Assembly: GCF_008271695.1 (NCBI RefSeq)
Contig: NZ_VKKY01000001.1
Location: forward strand, 1,048,589 to 1,112,588
DNA length: 64,000 nucleotides
Source of the DNA: Rufibacter hautae
GTDB taxonomy: Bacteria; Bacteroidota; Bacteroidia; Cytophagales; Hymenobacteraceae
Direction of reading: 5' to 3'
The notes under the pieces are model-generated. The model worked only from the letters and a program-made list of their open reading frames with translations. It had not been told where the DNA came from and did no database searches. Shown here one piece after another: positions 24,748 to 34,523 of this stretch. Made by a program: the position numbers and the translations under genes. Numbering within the stretch: the first letter of the stretch is position 1; every line of letters begins with the position of its first letter.

Positions 24748-27700
24748 TTGACGCACATGATGCTTTCTTCCACCTCTGCTTCTACTTCTGCCTTACCCTC
24801 CCTGATAAGGGCCATACCAGGCCTGCACCTTTTCCTATCCCCGGAATTCATCATTCTGGAGGCCACGAGTGCGTACCTGGAGGCTACTCTAAAGGACTCG
24901 TCCATTCTAGGAAAATACCTGTTTGATGTTTTCCCAGATAACCCCGCCGTGCCCGGTATCCAGAGCGAACTGAACCTGAGGCAATCACTGGAATACGCCC
25001 GCACCCATAAGGTGGAGCACACCATGGCCCTGCAACGCTATGACGTGACCCGGCCGCAGGAAATGGGCGGAGGCTTTGAAGAGAAATACTGGCAACCCCA
25101 CAACAAACCGGTTCTAAACGCCGCCGGCGAGGTACAGTACCTTATTCACAGCGTGGTAGACGTGACCGAGGCCCACAAGTACAAACAGGAGCAAGAAATC
25201 ACCAAAGGCAGCATCCGTGCCTTTGTAGAAGCCTCGGGCGGCTCTTCCTGGGACTATGACATCGCCAGCGGCAAATTCTACTGGGGCAAAAACTTTGAGG
25301 ATGTCTTCGGCCACAAGGTTTCTGAAGAAGGTGAAAGCCCTGCCCAATGGGATGCCCGGGTACATCCGGCAGAATATGAGGAGCTGCGTGAAAGCATCAC
25401 GGCGGCGGTCAAGAAAAAGGAGAAAGTATGGTCTGGCAAATACCGTTTCCTCAAAGGAGACGGCACCTACACCCACGTCATGGACCATGGCTACATCCTC
25501 TACAATGACGAAGGCAAGCCGTACCGCATGCTGGGCACCCTCATTGACATAGAGCACCAGCAGGAAAACGAACGGCTGGCCAAAGAGAACCTGGAGCGGT
25601 TTGAGCTCCTGGCCAAGGCCACCAATGACGTGATCTGGGACTGGAACCTGACCAATGACTTTATCTGGTGGAACGACGGGTTCAAAGTCACCTTCGGGTA
25701 CAAAGACGAAGACATTGAGCATGATATCAACTCCTGGTATGGCCGCATTCACCCAGAAGACGCCCACCGGGTGGTGGAAGGCATTCACCAGGTTATTGAC
25801 AACGGCGGCACCAACTGGCAGGATGAGTACCGTTTCAGGAAAGCAGACGGCTCCTACGCCCACGTTTTTGACCGAGGCCTGGTGGCCCGTGATGTCGCAG
25901 GCAAGCCCTTGCGCATGATTGGCGCCATGCTGGACCTGACGGAGAAAAACAAATACGCCGCTGAGCTGAAGGAAAGCGAACAGCACGTGCGCGCGTTGCT
26001 GGAGGGCATCCCCGAGATTGCCTGGGTAGCCCGCGCCGATGGGTACATCCACTACTACAACAAAGCCTGGTACGAATACACCGGCAACAAAGGCCCCGAT
26101 GAGGGTTGGGATCACATTGTGCATCCAGAGGACCTGGCCATGACCATTGAGAGATGGAGTCAGTCACTAAAAACCGGGCAGGAGTACGTGAATGAGGCCA
26201 GGCTCAGAAGGGCTTCAGACGGCAAGTACCATTGGTTTACCATGCGCGCCACCCCGCTCACCAGAGAAGACGGCACCATCAGCGCTTGGATTGGGGTAGA
26301 CACCAACATCCAGGACCAGAAAGACATCCAGTTCAAGTTGAAAGAGCGCGATGAGTATGTGCAGCGCATGCTGTCCCAGTCTCCGGTTCAGTTTGCCGTC
26401 CTGAAAGGCCCAGATTGGGTCGTGGACTTTGTCACCCCGCAGTTCAAGCAACTCATAGGCGGCCGTGAGACCGTGGGCAAACCGTTCCGCCAGGCGCTTC
26501 CTGAACTGGAGGAGCAGGGCTTCTTTGATATTGTGGAGAACGTGTATGCCACCAAAGAACTGTACCTAGGAACCGAGACCCCTGCCTATCTGGACCGCAA
26601 AGGAAACGGGGAGTTGGAGTTGGGCTATTTCAACTTCATGTACCAGCCCTTGCTCAATGAGCAGGAAGCGGTGGAAGGAATCATTATTGTGATTGTGGAG
26701 GTAACCGAACGGGTGCGGGTACGGGAAGAAGCGCAGAAATTAGCTGAGGAACTGAAAGTCTCGCATGAACGCACCCTCAAGATTCTGGATGCCCTGCCCC
26801 ACATGACCTTTACCGCAAAACCAGACGGGTATGTAGAGTATTACAGCCAGCAATGGTATGACTACCTGGGTACCACGCAGGAAGAACTCACCGGTTGGGG
26901 CTGGGAGTATTTCATTCACCCAGATGACCTGGCCATGACCCATGCCGGCTGGGGCCACTCGCTTAAAACCGGCGAGCCTTACATGGTGGAAAACCGGTGG
27001 CGCACCAAAGGAAAAGAGGAGTACCGCTGGTTTCTGGTCCGCGGCGTACCCATGCGCGACGAGGAAGGCAACATCACCTTATGGGTGGGCTCCCACACCG
27101 ACATCCAGGACCAGAAGCAAATGCTGCTGGATCTGCAGGAAAGCACCCAGAATTTCCAGTTTCTGGCAGACAGCATGCCCCAACTGGTCTGGACCACAGA
27201 TGCAGAGGGCTACCATGAATACTTCAACAAACAGTGGGTTGAATTTACCGGCTTTGACGTAGAGGCCAGCAAGGGCCCAAAAGTATGGAACGACCTGCTG
27301 CACCCAGATGACCGGCAACGGTCTTTCGCCCGCTGGCACCACTCTTTGCGCACCGGAGAACCTTACCAGGTGGAATACCGCTTCCGGCGGGCCGCTGACG
27401 GGGAATGGCGTTGGTTCCTGGGCCGGGCCCTTCCGCTCCGTGGCCCCGAAGGTAACATCATCAAGTGGTTTGGCACCTGTACTGAGATAGAAGATCAGAA
27501 ACGCAATGAAGCGCTCATGGAGCAAACCAACCGCGAGCTCCGCAGCATCAACGAGGACCTGGACAGCTTTGTCTACACCGCCTCTCATGATCTGAAACTG
27601 CCCATCATCAACATGGCCGGCATTTTCCAGGAGCTTACCCAGAACGCCACCTTCCATGACCCAGATGCGCAGCTGCTCATCAGTATGTTCAACAAATCAC

Positions 27701-28233
27701 TGAAGCAGATCAACGCCACCATTTCAGACCTGGCGGAGATTGTGAAAGTGCAGAAGGAAATTGATGCGCATCAGGAGGAAATAGAACTGTCTGAGTTGGT
27801 AGACGAGGTGCAGCTCAGCATCCAGGACCTCATCCAGAAATCGGGGGCCAAGATCACCTGTGACTTCTCAGAGGCAGACACGTTGGTGTACTCCAGGGTG
27901 AACCTCAAAAGTATCTTCTACAACCTCATCAGCAACGCGGTGAAATACCGCTCGCCAGAACGCGCGCCCGTAGTGCACCTGCATACGCACAAAGACCAGC
28001 ACGGCTACACGGTGCTCACCATACAGGACAACGGCATGGGCATGGATATGGAGAAACACGGCGCCAAGATGTTCCAGATGTTCAAGCGCTTCCACAACCA
28101 CGTGGAGGGTTCTGGCCTGGGGCTGTACATCCTCAACCGCATTGTGCAGAAGAACGGCGGCCGCATTGAGGTAGAGAGCCAGGTAGACCAGGGCACCACG
28201 TTCACAATTTATTTCAAAAACAGCGTTCAATAG
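24748..28233 (+). CDS. Multi-PAS sensor histidine kinase
   Basis: An 1161-residue soluble histidine kinase with seven PAS-type units and no transmembrane segment. The first unit (1-145) is the FLSPEFIILEATSAYLEAT form shared with the PAS-only protein; units 2-4 cover about 150-530, a VLP-like unit 540-680 (VVDFVTPQFKQLIGG), and units 6 and 7 about 690-925. The dimerisation and phosphotransfer region carries H947 in TASHDLKLP (about 935-1010), followed by the ATP-binding part with N-box NLISNAVKYRSP, G1 DNGMGMDMEKHG and G2 GSGLGLYIL. It probably autophosphorylates in response to internal cues and passes phosphate to the response regulator 25 bases downstream. Confidence 0.92.
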   Translation: MTHMMLSSTSASTSALPSLIRAIPGLHLFLSPEFIILEATSAYLEATLKDSSILGKYLFDVFPDNPAVPGIQSELNLRQSLEYARTHKVEHTMALQRYDVTRPQEMGGGFEEKYWQPHNKPVLNAAGEVQYLIHSVVDVTEAHKYKQEQEITKGSIRAFVEASGGSSWDYDIASGKFYWGKNFEDVFGHKVSEEGESPAQWDARVHPAEYEELRESITAAVKKKEKVWSGKYRFLKGDGTYTHVMDHGYILYNDEGKPYRMLGTLIDIEHQQENERLAKENLERFELLAKATNDVIWDWNLTNDFIWWNDGFKVTFGYKDEDIEHDINSWYGRIHPEDAHRVVEGIHQVIDNGGTNWQDEYRFRKADGSYAHVFDRGLVARDVAGKPLRMIGAMLDLTEKNKYAAELKESEQHVRALLEGIPEIAWVARADGYIHYYNKAWYEYTGNKGPDEGWDHIVHPEDLAMTIERWSQSLKTGQEYVNEARLRRASDGKYHWFTMRATPLTREDGTISAWIGVDTNIQDQKDIQFKLKERDEYVQRMLSQSPVQFAVLKGPDWVVDFVTPQFKQLIGGRETVGKPFRQALPELEEQGFFDIVENVYATKELYLGTETPAYLDRKGNGELELGYFNFMYQPLLNEQEAVEGIIIVIVEVTERVRVREEAQKLAEELKVSHERTLKILDALPHMTFTAKPDGYVEYYSQQWYDYLGTTQEELTGWGWEYFIHPDDLAMTHAGWGHSLKTGEPYMVENRWRTKGKEEYRWFLVRGVPMRDEEGNITLWVGSHTDIQDQKQMLLDLQESTQNFQFLADSMPQLVWTTDAEGYHEYFNKQWVEFTGFDVEASKGPKVWNDLLHPDDRQRSFARWHHSLRTGEPYQVEYRFRRAADGEWRWFLGRALPLRGPEGNIIKWFGTCTEIEDQKRNEALMEQTNRELRSINEDLDSFVYTASHDLKLPIINMAGIFQELTQNATFHDPDAQLLISMFNKSLKQINATISDLAEIVKVQKEIDAHQEEIELSELVDEVQLSIQDLIQKSGAKITCDFSEADTLVYSRVNLKSIFYNLISNAVKYRSPERAPVVHLHTHKDQHGYTVLTIQDNGMGMDMEKHGAKMFQMFKRFHNHVEGSGLGLYILNRIVQKNGGRIEVESQVDQGTTFTIYFKNSVQ

Positions 28234-28246
28234 ACCCAGTGCTTTC

Positions 28247-28254
28247 TATATTTG
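28247..28254 (+). promoter_or_regulatory. -7 box before the response-regulator gene
   Basis: TATATTTG, a perfect TAnnTTTG match, lies between the kinase stop and the response-regulator ATG. The matching -33 box would fall at the kinase 3' end and is weak. It may give the regulator its own transcript. Confidence 0.5.
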
Positions 28255-28258
28255 TCCT

Positions 28259-28663
28259 ATGAAAAGGTTAAACCTCATTTTGTTGGTAGACGATGACGAA
28301 ACCACCAATTATTTAAACAAGCGGCTCCTTACCCGTATGGAGATAGCAGACCATATTGAAGTGGTCACCAACGGAGAAGAGGCGCTTACGTTTCTGAACG
28401 ATGCCATTGCCCAGGGGCAACCCCTCCCCGACCTGATGTTCCTGGACATCAAGATGCCGGTCATGGACGGGTTTGAGTTCCTGGACCAGTACCACCAGTT
28501 GCCTGAGACCTACCAGAAATGCATTCTGGTCATGATGCTCACTTCCTCGGCCAGCTTCTATGACCTGGAGAAACTGAAGAAATACAACGCCGTGGAGCAG
28601 CACATCTCCAAACCGCTGGAAGAAGCCCACGTGCGCGAGATCCTGAAGCAGCACTTTCAATAG
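28259..28663 (+). CDS. Single-domain response regulator (CheY-like)
   Basis: A 134-residue receiver domain with no output module. Key residues are the acidic cluster DDDE (11-14), phosphoacceptor D63 in MFLDIKMPVMDG, the T/S in MLTSSASF and the lysine in HISKPLEE. It lies 25 bases downstream of the large kinase on the same strand, so it is the likely phosphate acceptor of H947. Without an effector domain it must act by protein-protein contacts or as a phosphate sink. Stand-alone receivers of this RCP1-like type follow multi-PAS kinases in many Bacteroidota. The gene ends at a strong terminator. Confidence 0.93.
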   Translation: MKRLNLILLVDDDETTNYLNKRLLTRMEIADHIEVVTNGEEALTFLNDAIAQGQPLPDLMFLDIKMPVMDGFEFLDQYHQLPETYQKCILVMMLTSSASFYDLEKLKKYNAVEQHISKPLEEAHVREILKQHFQ

Positions 28664-28684
28664 ACCGCAACCGTTTTAAGCCTA

Positions 28685-28732
28685 TAAACAAGAAGGCGGC
28701 CCTGAACTGGATCAGGGCCGCCTTCTTGTTTA
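28685..28732 (+). terminator. Hairpin terminator after the response regulator
   Basis: Perfect 21-base arms (28685-28705 and 28712-28732) with loop ACTGGA; the outer sequence is AAACAAGAA/TTCTTGTTT. Confidence 0.88.
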
Positions 28733-28830
28733 TGCGTGAGTGCCGTAGTTTGGTTTGTAAAGGACTTAAAATTGGTCAGGATTAGAGGAAGGATGTAGCA
28801 GTGTAACTGCCAGGAATTTTCTGCGGTTGT

Positions 28831-28971
28831 CTAGCGGATGAGCGTAGCGGTTTGCGCTGCATCAGTAATCTCAGAAGTCTGGCTTTCATTTTTAGGCTGG
28901 CCATAAGCAAACCCAGAAATCACCAGAAAGAACAACAAGAAAACACCTAACAGAGGTAAGTACTGTTTCAT
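28831..28971 (-). CDS. Small predicted membrane or secreted protein (46 aa)
   Basis: A 46-residue product is read from the ATG at 28971 (MKQYLPLLGVFLLFFLVISG); the frame opens at 29034, but the extra residues are charged and out of place before the hydrophobic segment. Residues 5-23 are a signal peptide or single span, followed by a polar, Thr/Ser/Gln-rich tail (AYGQPKNESQTSEITDAAQ). No family recognised. No Shine-Dalgarno is seen. It may be a short secreted peptide. Confidence 0.5.
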   Translation of the reverse strand: MKQYLPLLGVFLLFFLVISGFAYGQPKNESQTSEITDAAQTATLIR

Positions 28972-29187
28972 AAAAAGTAAGCTGAAAATTGATTTCTCCC
29001 ACTTACTCTTTTCTTTCGCAAAGGTTATCCACACACTTTCTCCGACCTTGCATTTGAAGGCCGCACCGTAAAAATACTAATCTTCAATCCCCGGTAACTT
29101 AACCCTGCGCAAACGCTATCGTACACATACTTACATTTCCCACCAGTACCGGTGGGTATTCTAACCGAAAGTTAAACGATAGAAATC

Positions 29188-30177
<990 letters not shown>

Positions 30178-30204
30178 CCAGGGGTGCCCTCTAAGGAGAA
30201 GAAC

Positions 30205-30315
30205 ATGAAAGCGCTCATGATTGCCATTGCGTTGACCAGCGTAGTCGCCTCTATCTTACTGCTCCGGGCTTTCCCGGACGATGAGGTGCCTGTGGACGGT
30301 TACCTGGAAGCCTAA
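30205..30315 (+). CDS. Small membrane peptide (36 aa)
   Basis: A 37-codon frame (MKALMIAIALTSVVASILLL, then a short acidic tail ending VPVDGYLEA) preceded by a full Shine-Dalgarno AAGGAGA at 30192-30198. Such a ribosome site is rare in this genome type, which makes translation likely. The product is a single transmembrane helix with an acidic tail, so a membrane peptide. It follows the low-complexity protein by 27 bases and precedes a strong terminator, so the two are probably one transcript. Confidence 0.65.
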   Translation: MKALMIAIALTSVVASILLLRAFPDDEVPVDGYLEA

Positions 30316-30335
30316 AACAAATCTAAAACAGACTT

Positions 30336-30370
30336 GAAGCCGGTGCCGTTTGGTACCGGCTTCTTTTTTT
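30336..30370 (+). terminator. Rho-independent terminator
   Basis: GAAGCCGGTGCC and GGTACCGGCTTC arms around GTTT, followed by a T-run to 30370. Confidence 0.9.
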
Positions 30371-30376
30371 GCAGGT

Positions 30377-30410
30377 GTTTGGCCTCTTTTTCAGAAATTT
30401 GCCCTGAAAC
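30377..30410. repeat. Dispersed palindrome, imperfect copy
   Basis: GTTTGGCCTCTTTTTC and GAAATTTGCCCTGAAAC arms, 18 bases before the UDG-family start. Confidence 0.5.
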
Positions 30411-30427
30411 ACCTTCGCCTCCGCGCC

Positions 30428-31009
30428 ATGCTAGAAGAACTCCTTCCCCAGATAAGAGCCTGCCAGATGTGCGCCGCCCACCTGCCGCACGGTCCCCGGC
30501 CGGTGCTGCGGGCCGCGGCCTCGGCGCGGCTGCTCATTGTGGGGCAGGCGCCTGGCACCAAAGTCCATGCCTCGGGCATTCCCTGGGATGACCAAAGCGG
30601 CAAACGGCTGCGCAGCTGGCTGGGGCTCACGCCCGATGAATTTTACAACGAGGCGCACGTGGCCATTGTGCCCACAGCCTTCTGCTATCCGGGCACCGGC
30701 AAATCCGGCGACCTGCCGCCCCGCCCCGAGTGTTTCCAACACTGGCACCCGCAGCTCTTGCCGCTGCTGCCCAACATCCAGCTCACGTTGCTCATCGGCA
30801 CGTATGCCCAAAAAGCCTTTCTGGGCCAGAACGCCAAAGCCACCCTCACCCAAACCGTAGAGGCCTGGCAAGACTACCTGCCCAGATTCCTGCCGCTGCC
30901 GCACCCCTCGCCCCGGAACATTGCCTGGTTCAAGCGCCACCCTTGGTTTGAGCGCGAGGTAGTGCCCACCCTGCAGGAAATTGTGCAGTCGCTTCTGCCT
31001 TCTTCTTGA
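30428..31009 (+). CDS. Uracil-DNA glycosylase superfamily protein
   Basis: The start is set at 30428 (MLEELLPQIRACQMC); an upstream frame would read through the palindrome before it. The 193-residue product has the UDG-superfamily motif 1 as GQAPGTKVHASGIPW and motif 2 as LPHPSPRN, with an N-terminal CQMC pair that could be part of a metal or Fe-S site as in family 4/5 enzymes (only two Cys near the N-terminus are seen). The known family removes uracil or other deaminated bases; this branch, close to what annotators call uracil-DNA glycosylase family protein, has not been assigned a substrate here. Cytoplasmic. Its stop precedes the aminotransferase ATG by 46 bases, occupied by a palindrome. 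Confidence 0.85.
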   Translation: MLEELLPQIRACQMCAAHLPHGPRPVLRAAASARLLIVGQAPGTKVHASGIPWDDQSGKRLRSWLGLTPDEFYNEAHVAIVPTAFCYPGTGKSGDLPPRPECFQHWHPQLLPLLPNIQLTLLIGTYAQKAFLGQNAKATLTQTVEAWQDYLPRFLPLPHPSPRNIAWFKRHPWFEREVVPTLQEIVQSLLPSS

Positions 31010-31015
31010 CCGAAA

Positions 31016-31055
31016 GCGTTTTTTGCCTATTTTCACCAAAACAGGCTTTAAACGC
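31016..31055. repeat. Dispersed palindrome, full copy abutting a start codon
   Basis: GCGTTTTTTGCCTATTTTC and AAAACAGGCTTTAAACGC arms; the last base directly precedes the aminotransferase ATG at 31056. Confidence 0.65.
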
Positions 31056-32204
31056 ATGAGCATTCATCTGCAGAGCAAACTCCCCAACGTAGGCACCACC
31101 ATCTTCTCCACCATGAGCCAACTGGCCCTGCAGCACGGGGCCATCAACCTCTCGCAGGGCTTCCCTGATTTTGACTGTCCGCCGGAGCTGGTGGATTTGG
31201 TAACCGAGGCCATGCGAACCGGCCTGAACCAGTACGCGCCCAGCCCGGGGCTTTTATCGCTCCGGCAGAAAATCAGCGAGAAAACGCAGTTACTGTACGG
31301 CCACACCGCCCAGCCAGAAACAGAGATCACGGTGACCTCCGGCGCCACCGAGGCATTGTTCGCGGCCATTGCCGCCGTGGTGCAGCCCGGCGACGAGGTA
31401 GTCGTGCTGGAGCCCTGCTATGATTCCTATGTACCAGCCATTGAGCTTAGCGGCGGCATCCCGGTTTTTGTGCCCCTGCGCTTTCCGGATTTCAGCGTGG
31501 ATTGGCAGCAGGTAGAGGAAAAACTTACCCCTAAAACGCGCCTGCTCATCATCAATTCGCCGCATAACCCCAGCGGCGCCGTGTGGCAACAATCCGACCT
31601 GGATGCGCTCACCCGCCTCACCCAAAAACACCCGTTCCTCATCCTCAGCGACGAGGTCTACGAGCACATGGTTTTTGACGGGCAGCCGCACTGCAGCGTG
31701 CTCACGGTACCGGAGTTGGCTCAACGCGCGTTTGTGGTCTCGTCCTTCGGGAAAACCTACCACACCACCGGTTGGAAAGTAGGTTACTGCATCGCGCCCG
31801 CGCTGCTTACGCATGAGTTCAGGAAAGTGCACCAATACCTCACCTTCAGCACGGCCACCCCGCTGCAGCATGCCATCGCCGCGTACCTTGACCATCAGGA
31901 GCACTACCTTACGCTGGCGTTGTTCTACCAACAGAAACGCGACCTGTTCGCCTCGCTGTTGGCATCCTCCAAATTTGAACTACTGCCCTGCGCCGGCACC
32001 TATTTCCAACTGGCCCGCTACGCCCAAATCTCTGACCTGTCTGACGTGGACATCTCCCAATGGCTCACCAAAGAAGCCGGCGTAGCCGTGATCCCCGTCT
32101 CGGTGTTCAACCACGACGGCCTAGATCAACAGGTCATTCGGTTCTGCTTCGCGAAGAAAGAGGAGACCCTACGCGCCGCTGCAGAAAGGCTGTGCAAGCT
32201 GTAA
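31056..32204 (+). CDS. Class I/II PLP aminotransferase, methionine aminotransferase (YbdL) type
   Basis: The start at 31056 (MSIHLQSKLPNVGTTIF) matches the family N-terminus; an earlier in-frame ATG would read through the palindrome. The 382-residue fold type I enzyme shows INLSQGFPDFDCP at the N-terminus, NSPHNPSGAVW, the aldimine lysine in VVSSFGKTYHTTGWKVGY and the C-terminal arginine region QQVIRFCFAKKEETL. YbdL relatives prefer methionine, phenylalanine and related keto acids; glutamine-dependent members complete methionine salvage. An omega-amidase gene lies 1.4 kb downstream and would remove its 2-oxoglutaramate product, favouring a glutamine-linked role. Exact specificity is inferred. 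Confidence 0.9.
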   Translation: MSIHLQSKLPNVGTTIFSTMSQLALQHGAINLSQGFPDFDCPPELVDLVTEAMRTGLNQYAPSPGLLSLRQKISEKTQLLYGHTAQPETEITVTSGATEALFAAIAAVVQPGDEVVVLEPCYDSYVPAIELSGGIPVFVPLRFPDFSVDWQQVEEKLTPKTRLLIINSPHNPSGAVWQQSDLDALTRLTQKHPFLILSDEVYEHMVFDGQPHCSVLTVPELAQRAFVVSSFGKTYHTTGWKVGYCIAPALLTHEFRKVHQYLTFSTATPLQHAIAAYLDHQEHYLTLALFYQQKRDLFASLLASSKFELLPCAGTYFQLARYAQISDLSDVDISQWLTKEAGVAVIPVSVFNHDGLDQQVIRFCFAKKEETLRAAAERLCKL

Positions 32205-32301
32205 GGAATCTTGAGTTCTGAGTCTTGAGTTGTAGGGGCAATCTTGTGGTTGCCCTTAGCTGAGAGGTGCAGTTTTGGTCCCTAGTGAAAATGGGGAATG
32301 T

Positions 32302-32332
32302 TAACCCACCCCTACCCCTCCGAGGAGGGGAA
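32302..32332. repeat. C-rich intergenic repeat, second copy
   Basis: Identical to 16758-16788. Confidence 0.8.
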
Positions 32333-32441
32333 TTCTGGAATGCGTGGGAAAGCGAAGTAAGTGGCAGGGCTGTGGGTGATAACACCAACAAAAGCAAAAG
32401 TGATTTGAAGATATTTTCGCAAAAGTTGCTCCAAAACACCA

Positions 32442-32852
32442 CCGTCCGCCAGGACGATGTAGGCATTGCAGCGGTTCTATATGTAAGGCAGCTAACATGC
32501 AGCTCGTCGGAGGTTGGGCGCATGCGTAACCTAACCTCCGACGAGCGCAAGTAGTGGCTTCTCCAACTGCAGTGGCGTAAGTTATCCATGCAACAGAGGA
32601 CGGCAGCCAGGTGTCACAACAACTGAAGAAAAGACTGTTTGAGCGTCAGCGAGTTTCTTTTCTTCTTGATTCTTTTGGTTACTTTTCTCATCAAGGAGAA
32701 AAGTGACAAACGCCCGCAGGCCGCGGCTGCAACTAGAAGGTTGTAAGGAATGCTATAGGAAGTAACTACCTCCAAAGTAGTTTTGAGACTAACGCTTCAC
32801 TGCAGTTGCAAACTGCAGACCAAGGTAGGTCCAAGTCTCAGACTTGAACCAG
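32442..32852 (+). repeat. 410 bp structured intergenic element, copy 2
   Basis: This fills most of the 691-base gap after the aminotransferase gene and aligns along its whole length with 17051-17457. Its main hairpin (32502-32518 and 32530-32546) has a T-A pair where copy 1 has G-C, so both arms changed together. The tail of three small hairpins is at 32779-32852. No protein is supported. Confidence 0.75.
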
Positions 32853-32871
32853 TGGAATAGAGGTGAATTTG

Positions 32872-32889
32872 CAAAAACAGCCCTAAAAC
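32872..32889. repeat. Half-site of the dispersed palindrome
   Basis: CAAAAACAGCCCTAAAAC, right-hand arm, just past the end of the nucleotidase gene. Confidence 0.4.
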
Positions 32890-32895
32890 AAAAAA

Positions 32896-33435
32896 TCACA
32901 AAAGCTTCTCCGCCACTTCCTTCCACGTACTCACCCGCTCAAACTCATGGATGTTCACATTATGCGGCGAGGTAAACAGCAGCTTGCGGTCGCCGGAGAA
33001 GGTGCGGAGGTTGCGGGGACGGTCATCGATCATGATATCAGCCCCGATGATGCTTTTGTCACCGCAGAGCACATAGTTGCGCCAGCTGATGAACGGAAAA
33101 TGGTCCTGCAGCCAGTCAAACTTGTCAATGAGCGAATTCCGGAACTCCATGCCCGCGCTCACGATGAAGACCTCGTACCGCTCCATCAGGGCCTTGATGA
33201 CCTCCTGGCTGTCTGGGATCACCTCCAGGTCCCGGAAGAAACCTTCGGCGTTGATGTACTCCCAGACTTTGTGGGAATGCTCGGGCGGCACCACCTCGTG
33301 CACGTCTTTGCCGTGCAGGGCCTCCAGGGTGAGTTCCAGGGCGCAGTCTTTGTTATATAGCTGTATGAATTTGGCGATGGGGTCGGCCATGACCTCGTCC
33401 ATGTCAATGGCAATCTTTTTCTTTTGAATCTCCAT
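32896..33435 (-). CDS. 5'(3')-deoxyribonucleotidase (NT5C-type HAD phosphatase)
   Basis: A 179-residue HAD-superfamily phosphatase. The start is set at 33435, because MEIQKKKIAIDMDEVMAD begins the fold at once and the 25 residues before it look untranslated. The catalytic aspartates are D11 and D13 in IDMDEVMAD; motif II is IVSAGM and the late motif is IMIDDRPRNL, with cap-domain aromatics typical of cytosolic 5'(3')-nucleotidases. Such enzymes dephosphorylate dUMP/dTMP and related nucleotides, limiting the dNTP pool. It stands between the aminotransferase and omega-amidase genes on the opposite strand; no functional link is proven. Confidence 0.85.
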   Translation of the reverse strand: MEIQKKKIAIDMDEVMADPIAKFIQLYNKDCALELTLEALHGKDVHEVVPPEHSHKVWEYINAEGFFRDLEVIPDSQEVIKALMERYEVFIVSAGMEFRNSLIDKFDWLQDHFPFISWRNYVLCGDKSIIGADIMIDDRPRNLRTFSGDRKLLFTSPHNVNIHEFERVSTWKEVAEKLL

Positions 33436-33567
33436 ATGGGATTTTTGATGTAAACAGAAGTGAGTACTTTTATCGGGGGATGGAGCAGATAGGTTCTCCT
33501 GAAGGATCAAAATCAGGGTTTATCGCTCCAATTCCTACTCCCAGATTCCTAATTCTTCCTTACCCCG

Positions 33568-34344
33568 ATGTCTGACCTAAGCGTTTCCCTTCTTCAGTTA
33601 GATCTGGCCTGGCACGATGCCGCCGCCAATAGAGCCAAGTTCCAGGCGAAAATCCAACAACTTCCCGCAACCGATCTGATTATTCTGCCCGAGATGTTCA
33701 CCACCGGCTTCAGCATGGACGCCCCGGCGCTGGCCGAGGAAATGGACGGGGAATCGGTGGCCTGGATGCGGCAGATGGCGCAGGAGCGCAACGCCGTGGT
33801 GATGGGCAGCCTCATCATTACCGAGCACGGAAAGTACTACAACCGCGTCCTCTGGATGCGCCCTGATGGCACCTTAGAGCACTACGACAAGCGCCACCTC
33901 TTCCGGATGGCGGGTGAGTGCGAGGCGTACACCCCGGGTACCCAAAAGTTGATTGTAGAGCTGAACGGCTGGAACATCTGCCCGCTTGTGTGCTATGATC
34001 TCCGGTTCCCGGTGTGGTCCCGCAACACGCCCATTTCCTACGATGTACTTATCTACATCGCCAGTTGGCCGGACCGCCGCCGCCTAGCTTGGAGAACCCT
34101 GCTGCGGGCCCGCGCCATTGAAAATCTAGTGTACTGCATAGGCGTGAACCGCGTGGGCACCGATGCCAAAGGCCACGCCTATTCCGGCGACTCAGCGGCC
34201 TACAACCTGCTGGGCGAAGAACTGGTGCACCATGAACACGAAGAAGCCGTTTCCACCATTACCCTCTCGCGGGAGCACCTGGAAGAAACCCGCCGCAAAC
34301 TCCCCTGGGACATTGACGCCGATGTCTTCACGATTGAGGTGTGA
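33568..34344 (+). CDS. Omega-amidase (YafV-type) carbon-nitrogen hydrolase
   Basis: A 258-residue nitrilase-superfamily enzyme with the triad Glu in LPEMFTTGFSM, Lys in YDKRHLFRMAGE and Cys in CPLVCYDLRFPVW. This pattern (RHLFRMAGE, CYDLRFPVWSRN) is that of YafV-like omega-amidases, which hydrolyse 2-oxoglutaramate to 2-oxoglutarate and ammonia. Together with the nearby PLP aminotransferase it would make glutamine transamination irreversible, as in methionine salvage with MtnE/MtnU pairs. The start ATG at 33568 is clear from the family N-terminus (LSVSLLQLDLAW). Cytoplasmic and complete. Confidence 0.92.
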   Translation: MSDLSVSLLQLDLAWHDAAANRAKFQAKIQQLPATDLIILPEMFTTGFSMDAPALAEEMDGESVAWMRQMAQERNAVVMGSLIITEHGKYYNRVLWMRPDGTLEHYDKRHLFRMAGECEAYTPGTQKLIVELNGWNICPLVCYDLRFPVWSRNTPISYDVLIYIASWPDRRRLAWRTLLRARAIENLVYCIGVNRVGTDAKGHAYSGDSAAYNLLGEELVHHEHEEAVSTITLSREHLEETRRKLPWDIDADVFTIEV

Positions 34345-34354
34345 TCAAGGGAAA

Positions 34355-34383
34355 TGAGTGATTGAGTGGATGAGTGATTGAGA
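34355..34383 (+). repeat. Short tandem duplication
   Basis: ATGAGTGATTGAG is repeated after 16 bases in the gap after the omega-amidase gene. Minor. Confidence 0.5.
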
Positions 34384-34523
34384 GAAGGGATGGAGGAGTG
34401 GATAAGTGGAAGAATGCTCCCCCTTTTTGTCATCCTCGCTCCTCTTTTGTCATCCTGAAAGGACCTTGTGGGCGAACTAGATGGACGCTTAGTAAAGGGT
34501 ACTGCTATTTCACCAGCCAATGC

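Noticed and set aside
29139..29156. CCCACC/GGTGGG inverted repeat as an operator of the disordered-protein gene
   Set aside because: The arms are short and GC-rich, and no second copy or known binding motif supports a regulator site.
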